Source: Siphonodentalium dalli (lineage: Eukaryota; Mollusca; Scaphopoda; Gadilida; Siphonodentaliidae). From it: a stretch of DNA of 64,000 bases. The stretch lies in the NCBI GenBank assembly GCA_032622095.1, contig CP136066.1:203504978-203568977 (forward strand), read 5' to 3'. Of the stretch, positions 35,497 through 46,740 are shown in pieces (the stretch's first letter is position 1; every line of letters begins with the position of its first letter). The translations under genes and the position numbers were made by a program. The notes beneath the pieces are model-generated. The model was not told the origin of the DNA and ran no database searches. It worked only from the letters and a program-made list of their open reading frames with translations.

Positions 35497-36030
35497 ACCC
35501 CCACTTTCGAAGAAAAGGGGGGGTATACTGGATTGACTGCGTCTGTCTGTCACACTTTCACACGGCGTCTGTCCGTCACACTTTCTCCCTGAGTGTGTCG
35601 AGCCGTCCGTCCGACCTCATAACTCGAACAACTATGAACCGATTTCAATAATTTGTATGCAATCTCATTAGGACCGCCTCTCCGCATGATGCTAATTGCG
35701 GTGCGGACCGACTTTCTTTTTTTAAGTTACGCCTTACTTTTCGACTTATTTTGACTTAGAAAATTCTGTCCGACTTAATAACTTTAACAAATATGAACCG
35801 ATTTCAATAATTTTTGGTATACATGCTTCTCACAACACCCTCTCTACATGATGTGGCTCAGGTTGGCTCGGACTGTTTTTCCTAACATTACACTTCATTT
35901 TCGACATATTTTGACTTATTAATCCAAATTTTTCTTTAAAGTTAAAAATCTTTTTTATTGGGTTTACGGATAATGCGGGTTGAATTTGCCATGGTGGGGG
36001 TATGCTAGCACGCGAGTGCACACCTCTTGT
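35497..36030. mobile_element. TACCCCC-ended repeat, copy 2
   Basis: TATACCCCCACTTTCGAAG and GGGGGGTATACTGGATTG at the left, a GTCTGTC/GTCCGTC-rich zone, two diverged units with AACCGATTTCAATAATTT, and GGGGGTATGCTAGC near 36000. Non-coding. Confidence 0.5.
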
Positions 36031-36620
36031 TCCATATGTGATGATGCTTTTATTTATAAATTCCGGTTTCATGGTTGAAGTGAACATCATTTACATCATG
36101 TGACATCAACTGGATGCTTATGGAATACATGTTCCATACGGATTTGTAAATATGGAATGTTCAGCAGGAAAAATGTAATTCTAGGAACAAGCGTGTTCTT
36201 ACAGACTGCGTCTTGAGAGATGATGACATCAAAATGTTAACCTTGCTTCTTGTAGCTTTATTATGTTGTATTTCGGGCCTTGTTAGCGATAACTTGATGA
36301 AGTTAAGCTTGAGCTCTTGCCACCAACAAACTTCATATTGTTATTATGTTATTGGTCTGTCTGTCCGTGCGTTTGTTTGTTTTTTTTCATTTGCGGATGA
36401 TAAAATTAGTAAGTATGAACTGAAATTTGGTATGTGAGTTTACTAGCCCAAAATACAGGTCAAGTTAGAATTTGGGTTCCGCCTGCCAATTTTCACCAGA
36501 GTTACGGCCCATTGTTGAAATTATGTGTAATTTGCCACGCCCTAACGATGCTCTTGTCAACCGAATGGCAGAATCCATCTAATAAAGGAAGGGATAAACA
36601 TTCTTGTCTGTTTATACAAG

Positions 36621-36766
36621 TACAGTAATGCCCTAAATAATCGACTCCTTAACCACACAGAGAGCTTTCCGATGAATGGCAACAAGCCATATTTCCGACT
36701 AAATCCTGAAAAATTACCCATAATTCTGCTGTGATTAAGGAGTCGATTATTTAGGCCATTACTGTA
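36621..36766. mobile_element. palindromic mariner-type MITE F, copy 1
   Basis: Ends TACAGTAATGCCCTAAATAA and inverted TTATTTAGGCCATTACTGTA with TA at both borders. The body includes CCGATGAATGGCAACAAGCC. Same family at 54552, 60913, 62767 and 63373. No transposase. The left hairpin arm is deleted here. Confidence 0.75.
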
Positions 36767-37076
36767 GTCTGTAGTATACTGCTCCTTGTAGTCTGTAGTA
36801 TACTGCTCCTTGTAGTCTGTAGTATACTGCTCCTTGTAGTCTGTAGTATACTGCTCCTTGTAGTCTGTAGTCTGTAGTATACTGCTCATTGTAGTCTGTA
36901 GTCTGTAGTATACTGCTCATTGTAGTCTGTAGTATACTGCTCCTTGTAGTCTGTAGTATACTGCTCCTTGTAGTCTGTAGTATACTGCTCCTTGTAGTCT
37001 GTAGTATACTGCTCCTTGTAGTCTGTAGTATACTGCTCCTTGTAGTCTGTATGTCTGTAGTATACTGCTCCTTGTA
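36764..37076. repeat. 24-bp minisatellite at the end of MITE F
   Basis: About 12-13 units of GTCTGTAGTATACTGCTCCT then TGTA, beginning exactly at the MITE F terminus (ACTGTA|GTCTGTAGTA). Because the period is a multiple of 3 it yields a spurious minus-strand frame repeating TDYKEQYT. It ends about 60 bp before the last LRRC9 exon. Confidence 0.93.
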
Positions 37077-37138
37077 ATTGTCTCAAATACATTTAAGGAA
37101 AGCTTGCTATTTCTCATTTGAGGTTTTCTTTTCTTCAG

Positions 37139-37254
37139 GCGCTGGTAGAAAACGAGCTGTTCCGAAGCCGCAGGATAACACCAACACTAACCGTGGAGGC
37201 AATAACAGCAACTACCAGAACTCAGGCTTCGGCTTCTCATATACAAGTATGTAA
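37139..37254 (+). CDS. LRRC9: LRRC9-like terminal exon
   Basis: Acceptor TTCTTCAG. Phase 1 in; encodes GAGRKRAVPKPQDNTNTNRG and then an Asn/Gly-rich tail ending GFGFSYTSM and TAA at 37252-37254. A possible donor (GTATGT at 37247) would join to an acceptor at 38476 and stop immediately (YTK then TGA), so the C-terminus is nearly the same either way. The first downstream AATAAA (37663) lies inside a family A MITE. Confidence 0.75.
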
Positions 37255-37447
37255 ATTTAATGCAATCCACTTTAAGATTCTTATAAAATAATCATTATAA
37301 AACAGTGGAGACCATGCAGGGGATTCTCAGACACAGATTTTGCAAGGTTTCTTCTGAATCCAGAATAGAGTATGCTAATAGCAAATTAGAAATTAGAAAA
37401 TTTCTCACTGTCGTGGGGTATTTCATTTGCCACATCTTTGATTGAAA

Positions 37448-38110
37448 TTAACCCTTCCTGTACTAAATACTCATTGACAAGTACTTATCCCTTTAGGTAA
37501 TATTCAGATAATAAGTTCAACAAATTACCATAGATTTGAACTTATCATGTGAACATTTCCCACCAATGATTATGAATTTGCTCTTGTATTATCATTTGAT
37601 CTGGCTGTCGTCTGCTCATATTTCCTTAACCCTTTACCCAACAAAACGGCCAAAAACGCCCAAATAAAGCTTCAACAGCCTAAAATATCTTCGGTCTGTC
37701 TCAATAGAACCATACAAATATGGATATCATTGGAACCGGCTCCTTGACCACATTGTGATAGCTACAGTTATACCCTGTGCCAATGCATTCTCTTATATAT
37801 GCGAGTCGACCATAGGTCGCCTCGCATATATAAGAGAATGCATTGGCCTAAAAAAAAAAAAAATTTAACACTTTTTACCATTTTTTCTTACATTCTTTAA
37901 CAATTTTATAATTTTTAATGTGTTAAGCCAATGCATTCTCTTATATATGCGAGGCGACCTATTGTCGACTCGCATATATAAGAGAATGCATTGGCACAGG
38001 GCCCTTCTGTTGGGTAAAGGGTTAACTTTCCTCCAAATGTATAATAGACCATTCTATTGTGCTCTTTAATAACTGAGTGGGAGAATCCATTTAGTATAGA
38101 AACGGTTTTA
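37448..38110. mobile_element. family G element split by family A copy 5
   Basis: Left end TTAACCCTTCCTGTACTAAA and right ATTTAGTATAGAAACGG, with AATATTCAGATAATAAGTTC subterminal. The nested family A MITE occupies 37626-38025. Confidence 0.65.
37626..38025 (+). mobile_element. TTAA MITE family A, copy 5
   Basis: TTAA at 37626-37629 and 38022-38025; long arm left, two hairpins. The second hairpin loop reads CCTATTGTCG, one change from consensus. Carries AATAAA (37663-37668) on the + strand. Confidence 0.93.
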
Positions 38111-38671
38111 TATATGAATCTGAGGGTAACATTATAGTGACTAGGCAGTTTGCGCTTCTAGATTATAGACCTATATGGCGAAAATACATGTAGATGAATC
38201 GGTGTTCCTACATTGATATTATTAACTGGATATTCCCCGGCCCCATTCCCCCCGACCCCTAGCGGAAACCCTGCTTTACTGACCTTATTATCTCAAAACT
38301 CCTACAAATGAATGAATAGGAGCCATATATTTTCTGCACTTGTATTAGCCCTTAGACTTTAACTTATAATATGCACATTCATATAGTCCATTTAGTACAG
38401 AAAGTTTAAACCAATCAATTATGATTTTTGCTGCACTTTGACAAATATTCGTAAAATGTGAGAATTTTACCTTTATTTTACAGAATGAGAGAAAATCACT
38501 TGGAACAGAGAATTGGTTGTCAACTGTCGGTCTTCTACTGACTGATGCTTGAAACAAAAATGGTTGATTTAGGTTTGGGATGTATTCCAACAGTCAGTTT
38601 CGATGAAATTGTTGACCTGTATCTTTATGTCTGAGAGATGTTATGATGTTCAGGCTTTCATGTTAGTTTCC

Positions 38672-38928
38672 AGCCCTGGAGCTTCCTGAAGTTTTGCGAA
38701 AACCCTGTGCCAATGGATTCTCTTAAATATGCGAGTCTTTCATAGGGGGTAGGGATCCTTGCATATATATGAGAATACATTGGCCTAACAATATTACCTT
38801 GACCTTGTAAGCCAGTGCATTCTCTTATATATGTGAGACTCCCTGTGGGAGACTTGCATATATAAGAGAATGCACTGGCACATGATTTTAATGCTGCACC
38901 AGCGCAGCTCCTATCATGAATTGGTTAA
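38672..38928. mobile_element. TTAA MITE family C, copy 2
   Basis: GAGCTTCCTGAAGTTTTGCG on the left, GCACCAGCGCAGCTCCTATC and TTAA (38925-38928) on the right. Two hairpins with centres of the TCTCCC-ATA-GGGAGC class; the left one is decayed. Confidence 0.8.
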
Positions 38929-39204
38929 TTAGTATCTGCTATCGGCTGAGCCAAGGCACAGAAATTAAAAAGGTAAATTTCAGAACCTGCCAATGTTTTG
39001 TGCAAAATTGAAACAAATTTCTGCAGACATTGTCTTAGTGTCGCACTGTGAAAGTCTTCAGTCAGCAAAATATATCATGAATGCCAAGGACTACTGAGAT
39101 AACAAGGACTATCTTGATCACCAGGAATTTTAAGCATGTAGAGAGCATGCAGCTATGCAGATTGATCATAGGCTTTTTAGCCGAGGAAATATTTCTGGCT
39201 TAGG

Positions 39205-39604
39205 TTAACCCTTTACCCAACAAACCGGCCAAAACCGGCCAAATAAAGCTTCAACAGCCTAAAATATCTTCGGTCTGTCTCAATAGAACCATACAAATAT
39301 GGATATCATTGGAATCGGCTCCTTGACCACATTGTGATAGTTACAGTTATGCCCTGTGCCAATGCATTCTCTTATATATGTGAGTCGACCATAGGTCGCC
39401 TCGCGTATATAAGAGAATGCATTGGCCTAAAAAAAATCTTTTTTTAACACTTTTTATCATTTTTTCTTACATTCTTTAACAATTTTATAATTTTTAATGC
39501 GTTAAGCCAATGCATTCTCTTATATATGCGAGGCGACCTATGGTCGACTCGCATATATAAGAGAATGCATTGGCACAGGGCCCTTCTGTTGGGTAAAGGG
39601 TTAA
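39205..39604 (+). mobile_element. TTAA MITE family A, copy 6
   Basis: TTAA at both ends (39205-39208, 39601-39604), long arm left, two hairpins; one arm has CGCGTATATAAG. Confidence 0.93.
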
Positions 39605-39689
39605 CTTTAGCCAAGACAAATTTCTGCTAATTAGCCTGCAGTTTCTCTGTCTGATATTCAAGTATACTGATGACCGCAAGTCTTGATAT

Positions 39690-39745
39690 AGATGCAGAAT
39701 GAGGTCCCCAGATCGTGAATTTAGTGATGTTAGCCCGCACAGATT
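39690..39745 (+). mobile_element. foldback element E fragment
   Basis: GCAGAATGAGGTCCCCAGAT then GTGAATTTAGTGATG and TAGCCCGC; a single-arm relic. Confidence 0.6.
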
Positions 39746-40489
39746 ATAATCAGATATAACATCTGTACAAATATTTATTTAGTTCAGGCACCATTTTATA
39801 TAGTTTCTAGGTGTGGTATCTAGCTTTAGAATACATGTCGCTGTTTGAATAGTTGTCAACTTGCAATTCAGTACATTGTAACTTCACACCATATTTGTAT
39901 TTCATTTGTACATACTCACTGAATTGTAAAATAGAGAATCACATATATTTCTATTTTCATTGAGAATATATTTTTTGCTGTTATATCTATTTATTTAAGA
40001 GTCAATATTTATCACATCACATTCCGTCCCTCATTTGCATCGGTTAGCGACCGTATTTAAGTGTATCAGCTTTTTGTTTTGATTGTCACACAGCGAGTAT
40101 GATGATTATATAACAACATGTTAATCCAGTGAAGGTCTATTCAAGTGGGAAAAAGATTAGTATTAAGAACAAGCATGGACATGATTTGTCTGACTGTGTG
40201 CCAATCAAAACAAAACGTCCATACCACCTAAATACGGTTGCTAACCAAAGCACAGCGTGTGTGAAGAGTACCTCAGTATTTATCATTTGTCACAACACAT
40301 TCCAATCATTAATTTTTATGTCATTGCCTCACATCCATAGATTGATGAGTTTTTTAGTCACACATCATCACATAATTTTTAACTGTGATTTCTCGTTTTT
40401 TATACAAATAAAATTATCAAACACATGATACAGAAACTTGATGTTTATCTGAATTTAATACCAAGTCCCTTTGTTCTGCCATCCACATT
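39746..40489. other. intergenic AT-rich sequence, nothing recognised
   Basis: A 99-codon frame at 40129-40428 (+) has no recognised family, low-complexity composition and no splice or promoter context; not annotated as a gene. Confidence 0.35.
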
Positions 40490-40832
40490 TTAACCCTTTA
40501 CCCAACAAACCGGCCAAATAAAGCTTCAACAGCCTAAAATATCTTCGGTCTGTCTCAATAAAACCATACAAATATGGATATCATTGGAACCGGCTCCTTG
40601 ACCATATTGTGATGGTTACAGTTATGCCCTGTGCCAATGCATTCTCTTATATATGCGAGTCGACCATATGTCGCCTCGCATATATAAGAGAATGCATTGG
40701 CCTAAATTTTTTTTATAATTTTTAATGTGTTAAGCCAATGCATTCTCTTATATATGCGAGGCGACCTATGGTCGACTCGCATATATAAGAGAATGCATTG
40801 GCACAGGGCCCTTTTGTTGGGTAAAGGGTTAA
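40490..40832 (+). mobile_element. TTAA MITE family A, copy 7 (short spacer)
   Basis: TTAA at both ends; the AT-rich spacer between hairpins is shortened, giving 343 bp. First hairpin centre CCATATGTCG differs from consensus. Confidence 0.92.
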
Positions 40833-40916
40833 AAATGGTCCATCTCTTCCGGGCCACAATTACAATCACATAATTTTTGAAAATCACAATGCTATTTTGT
40901 GAATACTCAGCGTGGA

Positions 40917-41616
40917 ATCACATGGTTCGAGTTGATGAGTATCACGCATTCAAAATGGCCAAGGTGATCTCAAACGCGAGCAGAAACGAGGAAAAGGGTA
41001 ACAAAACTAGGATAAAAAATGTTCTAAGTCGAAAAAGGGGGGATAACTCCACCAAAAAAAGTCCCACAGACGTCATAATCGCAGGTGCACAGGTTCCAAT
41101 AGTGGTTGATGTCTGTGTCAAGTTTCGCGGAAATTGATAAAAAAAATGACAGAAAAACTCCGGACAAATTTGTGTCCAAGGACGGACGGACAAGCTGATA
41201 CCAGTATACCCCCCCCCCCCCCTAACTTTGTTGCGAGGGGTATAATGATATATTACTAGTATTTTGGCAGCTACAAGCCTATGCTATTCTTCAAACAAGC
41301 TGACGCATGTACCTCATTTGTGCCCAAACTCAGTTGTTTGCTCTAACATTATGACCAAAGTTATCAGTCAAAGAATTATCCTAGATATATATGGATTTGT
41401 GAATTACACGAACCTCTGACTGGCAACTTTGGTTAGAATGTTATTGAAAACTACTGAGTATTTCCAAACAAATAAGGTATCAACTTGTTTTAAAAATAAA
41501 CTAGCATATGCTCGTAACAGTCAAAATGCTGTTTTGTGTCAATTCCTCATATTATATTTTTGTCTGTTTGCACATTTTGAATGCGTGGTACTCACCAACC
41601 TTGAAAGCACGTGATT
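40917..41616 (-). mobile_element. TIR element H, copy 2
   Basis: TIRs of about 45 bp: AATCACATGGTTCGAGTTGA ... CGCATTCAAAATGGCC, and inverted at 41572-41616 (CATTTTGAATGCGTGGTACT ... CACGTGATT). Interior matches 6531-6995 inverted. A TACCCCC repeat is nested at 41008-41243. Confidence 0.7.
41008..41243. mobile_element. TACCCCC-ended repeat, copy 3, nested
   Basis: AGTCGAAAAAGGGGGGATAA, CATAATCGCAGGTGCACAGG, GACGGACGGACAAGCTGA, ending TATACCCCCC...GGGGTATAA. Same body as 57950-58497. Confidence 0.6.
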
Positions 41617-41774
41617 CCCCACCGTGGTATAAAACCATGTGATTCCCCACCGTGGTATAAAACCAAGTGATTCCCCACCGTGGTATAAAACCAAGTGATT
41701 CCCCACCGTGGTATAAAACCAAGTGATTCCCCACCGTGGTATAAAACCAAGTGATTCCCCACCGTGGTATAAAA
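41611..41774. repeat. 28-bp minisatellite at the end of element H
   Basis: About 5.9 units of GTGATTCCCCACCGTGGTAT then AAAACCAA. The first base follows directly from the H terminus (CAC|GTGATT). Confidence 0.93.
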
Positions 41775-42459
41775 TTGAAGATGTGGTATATTTATTTATT
41801 TGTCTATAAAGGCATGATAAAGTGATTTATTTCAATCATAATTTGCGGTAAATCTCTGATCAGCACATTTCCTTGATTGAGGGTGCTAACAAGATAGAGT
41901 GATCTCTATGTGTACGCACCTAACAGTTACTTTATTTCTGTTATAAAATTAGCCCATAAAACTGTCCCAAAATGTCATAAGAAATTATAAATAAAATTTA
42001 TAATAATTGATAGAATTTTTTCTGGACCGGTGTCCTCAATTTATATGTTATTTTATAAACTGGAATCTATATAAAACTTTCCAGGAAGAGATAGACCACA
42101 GGAGAGGGCGGTGTACTGGGGGTAGTAACAGGAATAATTGGGTGCACATCAATTTGCCATCAAGGCAGGATTCTCTTGTTCATGCGGGCCCTTCGCTGCA
42201 CATCAAAACTAACACTATATATTTTTTGTCTATTGTCACTGTTGAGACTGGTTACAACCAAGCCAGTTTGTGGTATTTCATTGCATGCTCATGATTAAAT
42301 TGACATGTAAACATTGCCCTCTGCACGATATGGATGTGAAGTCTCCCAGGTTTTCAAGAGCATACCCAGTAAATCTAACATTTTATTTCTATAAGAGATC
42401 TGATGGGTACTTCATCATGTGGATGTTAGAATATTCGCACCTTATTTTATGCACAATAA
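41775..42459. other. intergenic, nothing recognised
   Basis: A 95-codon frame (42007-42294, +) is not recognisable. 41760-41930 resembles 3660-3740 inverted (CTATAAAGGCATGATA, GAGGGTGCTAACAAGATAGA), an unclassified repeat. Confidence 0.4.
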
Positions 42460-43193
42460 CAGGTCAGGCACATCCTGAATTCCACTATTATAGCGGTATA
42501 TGACCATTACCATTTTGTGAATTTGATCCAAAATCATATTTCACACAAATTATTCAAAATTAGTGTCGCACTAATTCGGTATCTTTCATAAATTTTGTCC
42601 AAGAGAATGATTAAATCAGATTAATCATGAGGCACATGATAAGCAACTCCATTAGCATTCAATCAGTTTAAATGTTGTTATGAAGGAGCAATTGAGTCAT
42701 CCTCTTATTGTCATTTTGAAAGGCATACATTAGTAATATTATTGAATAACAAAGCTGGCGCAAACGATTGCATAACAAATTTTATCGTCAGACTGTTCAT
42801 TCGCTGTGATATTGTTTAACCCTTTGAGTGCCCGGTCCAATTTTTGTATCAACCCATATACCCTGTGCCAATGCATTCTCTTATATATGCGAGTCGACCA
42901 TAGGTCGCCTCGCATATATAAGAGAATGCATTGGCCTAACATTTTTTTTTTTTTTTTTTTTTTTACAATTTTAATAATTTATTCTTATATTCTTTAACAG
43001 ACTTATTTTGTAGGTTTAGGGCCGATGAGGAGGTTCGATGAGATCGGCCCCTGGCACTCAAAGGGTTAAAAGAGTGAAATTTGGCTGTGCACTGGTATGC
43101 GCCATCTTCTATTCCAGACGCAAATAAAGGAAACATGAATACATTATGGTCATATACCACTATAATAGTGGAATTTAGGATGTGCCCGACCTG
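42460..43193. mobile_element. element R1 copy 2, with family B nested
   Basis: TIRs of about 50 bp: CAGGTCAGGCACATCCTGAA ... GGTATATGACCATTA, and inverted TAATGGTCATATACC ... GATGTGCCCGACCTG. Family B copy 3 is inserted at 42816-43069. Non-coding, superfamily unknown. Confidence 0.75.
42816..43069 (+). mobile_element. TTAA MITE family B, copy 3
   Basis: TTAA at 42816-42819 and 43066-43069, ends CCCTTTGAGTGCCCGGTCC and CTGGCACTCAAAGGG, one family A-type hairpin, T22 run. The related empty site at 25335-25350 reads ATATTGTTAAGAGT with one TTAA. Confidence 0.88.
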
Positions 43194-43532
43194 AAGAAGC
43201 CCCCATTGAGACCCCCATTGAGACTAACTATAGTACTCACTGCACTGAAGGACTTGCACTCCATCCACAACATTTGCATAAAGTTTATGTTCCCTGTAGA
43301 ATTTATGTTCCTGTTGATACACTAGTGGTGTGTTGATAATTTTCATACCAGCCTTCGTGGGACAGGATTCATCAACAGTACAGAGTTGGTCCATAGGAAC
43401 GCCAAAATACAGATAATTGTGTCGACTTGATATAGTATGTATATGAATATACTATAAAGCACACTATTATGTAACCTTTTCATGATGGGAGCTGCACTGG
43501 TGCAGCATTAAAGATCCTGTACCAATACATTA

Positions 43533-44277
43533 TCTCATATATATTTTGAAGACCTCTTGTTTGTCTGTCTGTCTGTATGTCTGTCTGTCATTAATACAAA
43601 TCTACGATTCTCGACCGATCAGGACGAAACTTGGTACGTGTGTGTAGTTTGACCAGGCGGTCGTCGTATTGGCGAGCCCGTGCGGTGCCCGCTTCGCGCA
43701 TGCGCAGACGAGATCTCGGAAACGGGTGGAGCTATCGACTTGAAATTTGCTATGTGAATGTATCTTGCCCCGGATACAAATTTTATCGGGTCGCCGAGCC
43801 CGTGCGACGCCAGCTTCGCGCATGCGCAGACGAGATCTCGGAAACGGGTGGAGCTATCGACTTGAAATTTGGTATGTGAATGTATCTTGCCCCGGATACG
43901 AATTTTATCGGGTCGCCGAGCCCGTGCGACGCCAGCTTCGCGCATGCGCAGACGAGATCTCGGAAACGGGTGGAGCTATCGACTTGAAATTTGGTATGTG
44001 AATGTATCTTGCCCCGGATACGAATTTTATCGGGTCGCCGAGCCCGTGCGACGCCAGCTTCGCGCATGCGCAGACGAGATCTCGGAAACGGTTGGAGCTA
44101 TCGACTTGAAATTTGGTATGTGAATGTATCTTGCCCCGGATACAAATTTTATCGGGTCGCCGAGCCCGTGTGACGCCAGCTTAGCACATGCGCAGACCAG
44201 ATCTCGGAAACGGGTAGAGCTATCGACTTGAAATTTGGTTTTTGAATAGCCCGGACAACGTCGGGCTCATCGGCTAG
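43533..44277 (+). mobile_element. non-autonomous Helitron with 122-bp tandem core
   Basis: Starts TCTCATATATATTTTG and ends with hairpin AGCCCG-GACAACGT-CGGGCT, six bases, then CTAG. Inserted between A (43532) and T (44278) with no duplication, as Helitrons do. It carries a GTCT microsatellite (about 43560-43590) and five 122-bp repeats (43670-44245). This is the layout of Helentron-associated elements such as bivalve pearl elements. Confidence 0.85.
43670..44245. repeat. 122-bp tandem repeat, about 5 copies
   Basis: GACGAGATCTCGGAAACGGG recurs (last copy diverged) at 43707, 43829, 43951, 44073 and 44195, exactly 122 bp apart. GC-rich relative to the surroundings. It produces spurious 60-108-codon frames on both strands; the body of the Helitron. 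Confidence 0.95.
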
Positions 44278-44488
44278 TCTTATATATATGTGAGTCTCTT
44301 AGGAAGCCTTGCATATGTAAGAGAATGCTCTGGATTATAAGGTCAAGGTAAATATTGTTGGTGAAAGAGATGACTTCTCAAATAATATTGTGGCATGAGG
44401 AATGTGAAAGAACAACATATGTAACAGGGGTACACTTTTTGTAAACTTACTTTGACCCCTCAATTGGCAAGGATAACAATCTGTCTGT

Positions 44489-44878
44489 TTAACCCTTTAC
44501 CCAACAGAAGGGGCCTGTGCCAATGCATTCTCTTATATATGCGAGTCGACCATAGGTCGCCTCGCATATATAAGAGAATGCATTGGCTTAACACATTAAA
44601 AATTATAAAATTGTTAAAGAATGTAAGAAAAAATGGTAAAAGGTGTTAAAAAAAGATTTTTTTTAGGCCAATGCATTCTCTTATATATGCGAGGCGACCT
44701 ATGGTCGACTCGCATATATAAGAGAATGCATTGGCACAGGGCATAACTGTAACTATCACAATGTGGTCAAGGAGCCGGTTCCAATGATATCCATATTTGT
44801 ATGGTTCTATTGAGACAGACCGAAGATATTTTAGGCTGTTGAAGATTTATTTGGCCGGTTTGTTGGGTAAAGGGTTAA
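44489..44878 (-). mobile_element. TTAA MITE family A, copy 8
   Basis: TTAA at both ends, short arm left (AGAAGGGGCCTGTGCC), two hairpins, long arm right with GAAGATTTATTTGGCC. Confidence 0.93.
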
Positions 44879-45225
44879 TTTTTCTCCCAGACCCCTGGAC
44901 CAATTTCAACAAAAGTTTGTGTGATGAGTCGATGTACCCTGGCGGATGCTATAATGTGGTTGGTTTTTCAAAATTAAAGATTAATTTTCATATAAAAACC
45001 AAATTTGTTTATTACTTTCAACATACGGTCTTGAGCTACTCATGGAATAAATGATTTCAAACGGGGAAAAATCCAACAAATGCGCATGCGTCAAAGAGTG
45101 CGTTGCTCGACCAATCAATAGCTTCATAAAAACCATTAACAATTCACATTCTGCACTCAATAATTATTCACACAAACCCCACCCAATATTTCTAAAAATA
45201 AGTATTACAGAAGGTGGAAATGATG
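44879..45225. other. intergenic, nothing recognised
   Basis: No gene or classified repeat seen. Confidence 0.4.
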
Positions 45226-46149
45226 TAGTCTGGTCGTTGAAGCATTGGACCTAGAACAAATTGTTTACAAGCTGTTTTTGGTGTCATTTTGTCGGGCAGA
45301 ACCCGGGGAACAACATATCCAAAATCCGCTGAAATCCGCTTTGGGGAAAATTTTCTAGAGCATTTTGAAAAAAAGGTCATATTTGTGTTTTTTATGTATG
45401 ATTTTCCGTTTCTTATGAAATATACACATGAATGTCATTTAAATTAAAGTTATACAGATGGCAGGAATATGCAACATAAACAAATTATTATTGTTGCCAT
45501 GGCAGACGTATGTTATTTCGTGTACAATTGGATTGTAAAAATTCAAAATGGCGGACAAAATGGCAACCGAAATTGGTAAAATTGGACAATTTTCACTAAA
45601 TTTCACCAGATCGTTTCCATTTATAAGAAATTTGGTTTAAATGGCCATTTGTGCCAACATACACCATTTTAAATCAATGTCTGATAATTGTGAGCCATAT
45701 CACGAGGATTGGGAATTTGGGCCCTTCAAATTCGAAAAAGATTGTACTAAATTTCGAAGAAAAATCAAATATTATTTTAATGCCCAGAATAACCGCAAAT
45801 CGAACAAACCAGTGTACTTAATACCCATAAGACGTCAGATATGAACCACTAGTGTCCATTTTAGCAGAAACTAGGCAATCACTTTCAAAAATAGGGACAC
45901 TATGGCTACTGAAAGTAGTATAATTTGGAATTTTGTTAAAGTTCACTAGATTGTTTCCATTTAGACGAAAACTATGTATTATTGGCTAGCACAACAGTAA
46001 ATTATGTCGGACCCTAATCCGATAATAATGAGCTGTATGTCGAGAATTTGTCCCTACAGTGTCCCATAATGGCGGCGAATATTGCAATCGAAAGTCAAAA
46101 ATATATATTTCGTCATTGATTTTTAACTAAATCTTCTCATATCCCGTAT

Positions 46150-46740
46150 CGAATATAATTTGATTAGTGTCCACAGCAACCAAACTAGTATCGAAATACA
46201 TCAAATGAGTGTCAGGAACAACTTAACGCGTGTCCCAAACCATCCAAGGAGTGTAAAACCACTCAACCGCCTTCTTAATAATATACCACATTAATCAGTG
46301 AGTGCCCCAGTCCATAGAAGGGGCATTCCAAATCAGCCAATGAGTGTCCCAAACCACATAATATGTAACACAGTCCACCCAAATAGTGCCAAAAACCATC
46401 CAATTAGTGCCTAAACGAGTCCAATGTGTGTTCCATACCATCCAGCGATTGCCATATGTCACCCATCGAGTGTCCTAATTCATGTATGTGGTGTCCCAAA
46501 CCACACAAATGGGTGTCTCAAATCATCAAGTGTGTACCGCAAACCATCCAATGGGTGTCTCAAACCAACAGATGAGTGTGCATAATCACACAATGAGTGT
46601 CCCAAGCCACACGATGATTATCAAAACCAGCAGGAGTGTAAAGAACGTCCAACTAGTGTCTCAGACCACCCACTGAATGCCCCAGTCATTTAATAGGTGT
46701 CCCAAACTAGTGCACAAAACCATCCTTCAAATATATCAAA
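46150..46740 (+). repeat. degenerate minisatellite, arm 1
   Basis: About 20-30-bp degenerate units with the core CCAAACCATCCAATGAGTGT. Highly diverged; period variable. Frames across it are artefacts. Confidence 0.75.

Larger units (their letters stand above)
43472..44350. mobile_element. family C MITE copy 3, split by a Helitron
   Basis: Left part CCTTTTCATGATGGGAGCTG ... ACCAATACATTA. The right part resumes TCTTATATATATGTGAGTCT and continues through the first hairpin to AAGGTCAAGGTAAATATTGT. The rejoined sequence matches the uninterrupted copy at 55790 (CATTATCTTATATAT). Confidence 0.75.

Noticed and set aside
36557-37117. Frames encoding TDYKEQYT or RLQGAVYY repeats
   Set aside because: Artefact of the 24-bp minisatellite, whose period is a multiple of three.
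38476-38540. Additional LRRC9 exon
   Set aside because: Splicing from the GTATGT at 37247 would reach a stop after one codon; direct read-through ends at 37252. Left as an alternative 3' end only.
40129-40428. 99-codon protein gene
   Set aside because: No recognisable domain, low complexity, no conserved context; likely chance in AT-rich DNA.
43602-44173. Overlapping 60-108-codon frames on both strands
   Set aside because: They are products of the 122-bp tandem core of the Helitron; the same peptide recurs in several frames and on both strands.
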